DNA of 6,824 bases from Muribaculaceae bacterium (GTDB lineage: Bacteria > Bacteroidota > Bacteroidia > Bacteroidales > Muribaculaceae). Location: positions 1 to 6,824 of the forward strand of contig JAEDNZ010000102.1 of NCBI GenBank assembly GCA_016302215.1. Direction: 5' to 3'. The position numbers and the translations under genes are program-made. The notes below the pieces were generated by a model. The model made no database searches. It saw only the letters and a program-made list of their open reading frames with translations, and had not been told where the DNA came from. Of the stretch, positions 6,541 through 6,824 are shown piece after piece; within the stretch, counting starts at the first letter, position 1, and the number at the start of each line of letters is the position of its first letter.

Positions 6541-6705
6541 ACAACGCATCGCCCCCCGCGATTGTTCACCCACGGGAGCGCAAACTGCGCGAGGCGGAGT
6601 GAAAAGCGATGTGCCGCCCGATGTGTGGCCTCGAGAGCGAGGGCCCATCATCGCGGCGGCACAGCTATTAGAGAGTCCGGTGGGGCAGAAAAGTCCCCGT
6701 CAGTG
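6541..6705. other. Repeat-rich, structured intergenic stretch
   Basis: The gap between oadB and the small gene (6426-6705) holds no convincing coding region. Its half nearer the small gene is A/T-rich, including alternating TA at 6511-6523. Its oadB-side half is GC-rich and full of inverted repeats: ATCGC-CCCCC-GCGAT (6548-6562), GCGCA-AAC-TGCGC (6578-6590), the long hairpin at 6611-6662, and GGGG/CCCC (6682-6685 with 6695-6698). ATCGC (6548-6552) can instead pair with GCGAT at 6606-6610, so two mutually exclusive folds exist. It could be a 3' UTR with terminator, the leader of the small gene, or a small RNA. I match it to no known RNA family. Confidence 0.45.
6611..6662. terminator. Long stable hairpin downstream of oadB
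   Basis: GTGCCGCC (6611-6618) pairs with GGCGGCAC (6655-6662) and CGATG (6619-6623) with CATCG (6649-6653), with one bulged base between them on the 3' side. Inside, GGCC (6627-6630) pairs with GGCC (6642-6645) and TCG (6631-6633) with CGA (6638-6640) around AGAG. That makes about 20 pairs in 52 bases. It begins 44 bases beyond the oadB stop. On the minus strand it is followed by ATCGCTTTTCAC, only four T, so it is a plausible but not classical terminator and may instead be part of an RNA element. Confidence 0.5.
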
Positions 6706-6824
6706 TCAAGCCAGGAAGCCCAAGAGCACACCGGCAGCAACAGCCGAGCCGATTACGCCGGCCACGTTGGGGCCCATGGCGTGCATCAGCAGGTAGTTGC
6801 TGGGGTCATACTCCAGACCGAGGT
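6706..6824 (-). CDS. oadB: Sodium-translocating decarboxylase beta subunit, C-terminal end (partial)
   Basis: Only the last 38 codons and the TGA stop are inside the window; the rest lies beyond the right edge. The readable end is LGLEYDPSNYLLMHAMGPNV followed by AGVIGSAVAAGVLLGFLA. The stretch from DPSNYLLMHAMGPN through VAGVIGSAVAAG is the strongly conserved C-terminus of the OadB/MmdB/GcdB family, the multi-spanning membrane subunit that decarboxylates carboxybiotin and exports Na+. The final part is hydrophobic and would be the last membrane helix. Which 2-oxoacid or acyl-CoA the complex uses depends on its alpha subunit; the oadA-type gene further along the same strand is the obvious candidate partner. 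The family call is firm despite the short length. Confidence 0.88.
   Translation of the reverse strand, partial: LGLEYDPSNYLLMHAMGPNVAGVIGSAVAAGVLLGFLA

Noticed and set aside
6669..6700. A GAGAGTCCGG...GAAAAGTCCCC stretch faintly resembling part of RNase P RNA
   Set aside because: Only a few bases of the conserved region match, and the other conserved blocks of RNase P RNA are absent from the window.
6524..6796. A 90-codon plus-strand open frame over the intergenic stretch and the oadB end
   Set aside because: Its C-terminal half is antisense to the conserved end of oadB, and the rest covers the hairpin-rich region; the translation shows no protein-like pattern.

Overview
The window looks like a chromosomal piece of a Bacteroidales bacterium, most likely of the Muribaculaceae (S24-7) type. 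The evidence is three promoters with the Bacteroidetes -7 element TAnnTTTG, A/T-rich translation starts without Shine-Dalgarno sequences, a lipoprotein peptidoglycan hydrolase of the NamZ type, and a biotin-dependent sodium-pump decarboxylase. The coding DNA is fairly GC-rich for Bacteroidales. The family-level placement is inference; the phylum-level one is better supported. I see no mobile element, CRISPR array or rRNA.

Left edge (1-221): a tRNA-Ala(GGC) gene on the minus strand, with its own promoter, diverges from a plus-strand operon. The 146-bp gap between them holds both promoters, a 20-bp imperfect dyad that could be an operator, and a short tandem repeat.

Plus-strand operon (222-3891): three tightly spaced genes encode a DUF1343/NamZ-type exo-N-acetylmuramidase lipoprotein, a sodium:solute symporter, and a WYL-domain transcription regulator. 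The natural reading is a peptidoglycan-sugar salvage unit: the lipoprotein trims MurNAc from muropeptide glycans in the periplasm, the symporter imports a product, and the WYL protein adjusts expression. The enzyme family is secure; the symporter substrate and the regulator ligand are inferred from context only. A strong hairpin at 3920-3957 ends the operon and may also end the converging gene.

Minus-strand block (3985-6824): reading along the minus strand come the last 38 codons of a sodium-translocating decarboxylase beta subunit (oadB type, cut by the window edge), a 280-bp intergenic stretch rich in inverted repeats, an unrecognised 118-residue protein, and an oadA-type carboxyltransferase with its own C-terminal biotin domain. 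The last has its own promoter at 5914-5945. The alpha and beta subunits together suggest a membrane pump that couples decarboxylation (oxaloacetate is the best guess) to Na+ export. That Na+ gradient is what a symporter such as the one in the facing operon would consume. Two details stand out: an Ala/Pro-rich insert with an amphipathic-looking core inside the alpha subunit's catalytic barrel, and the strongly structured stretch between oadB and the small gene.
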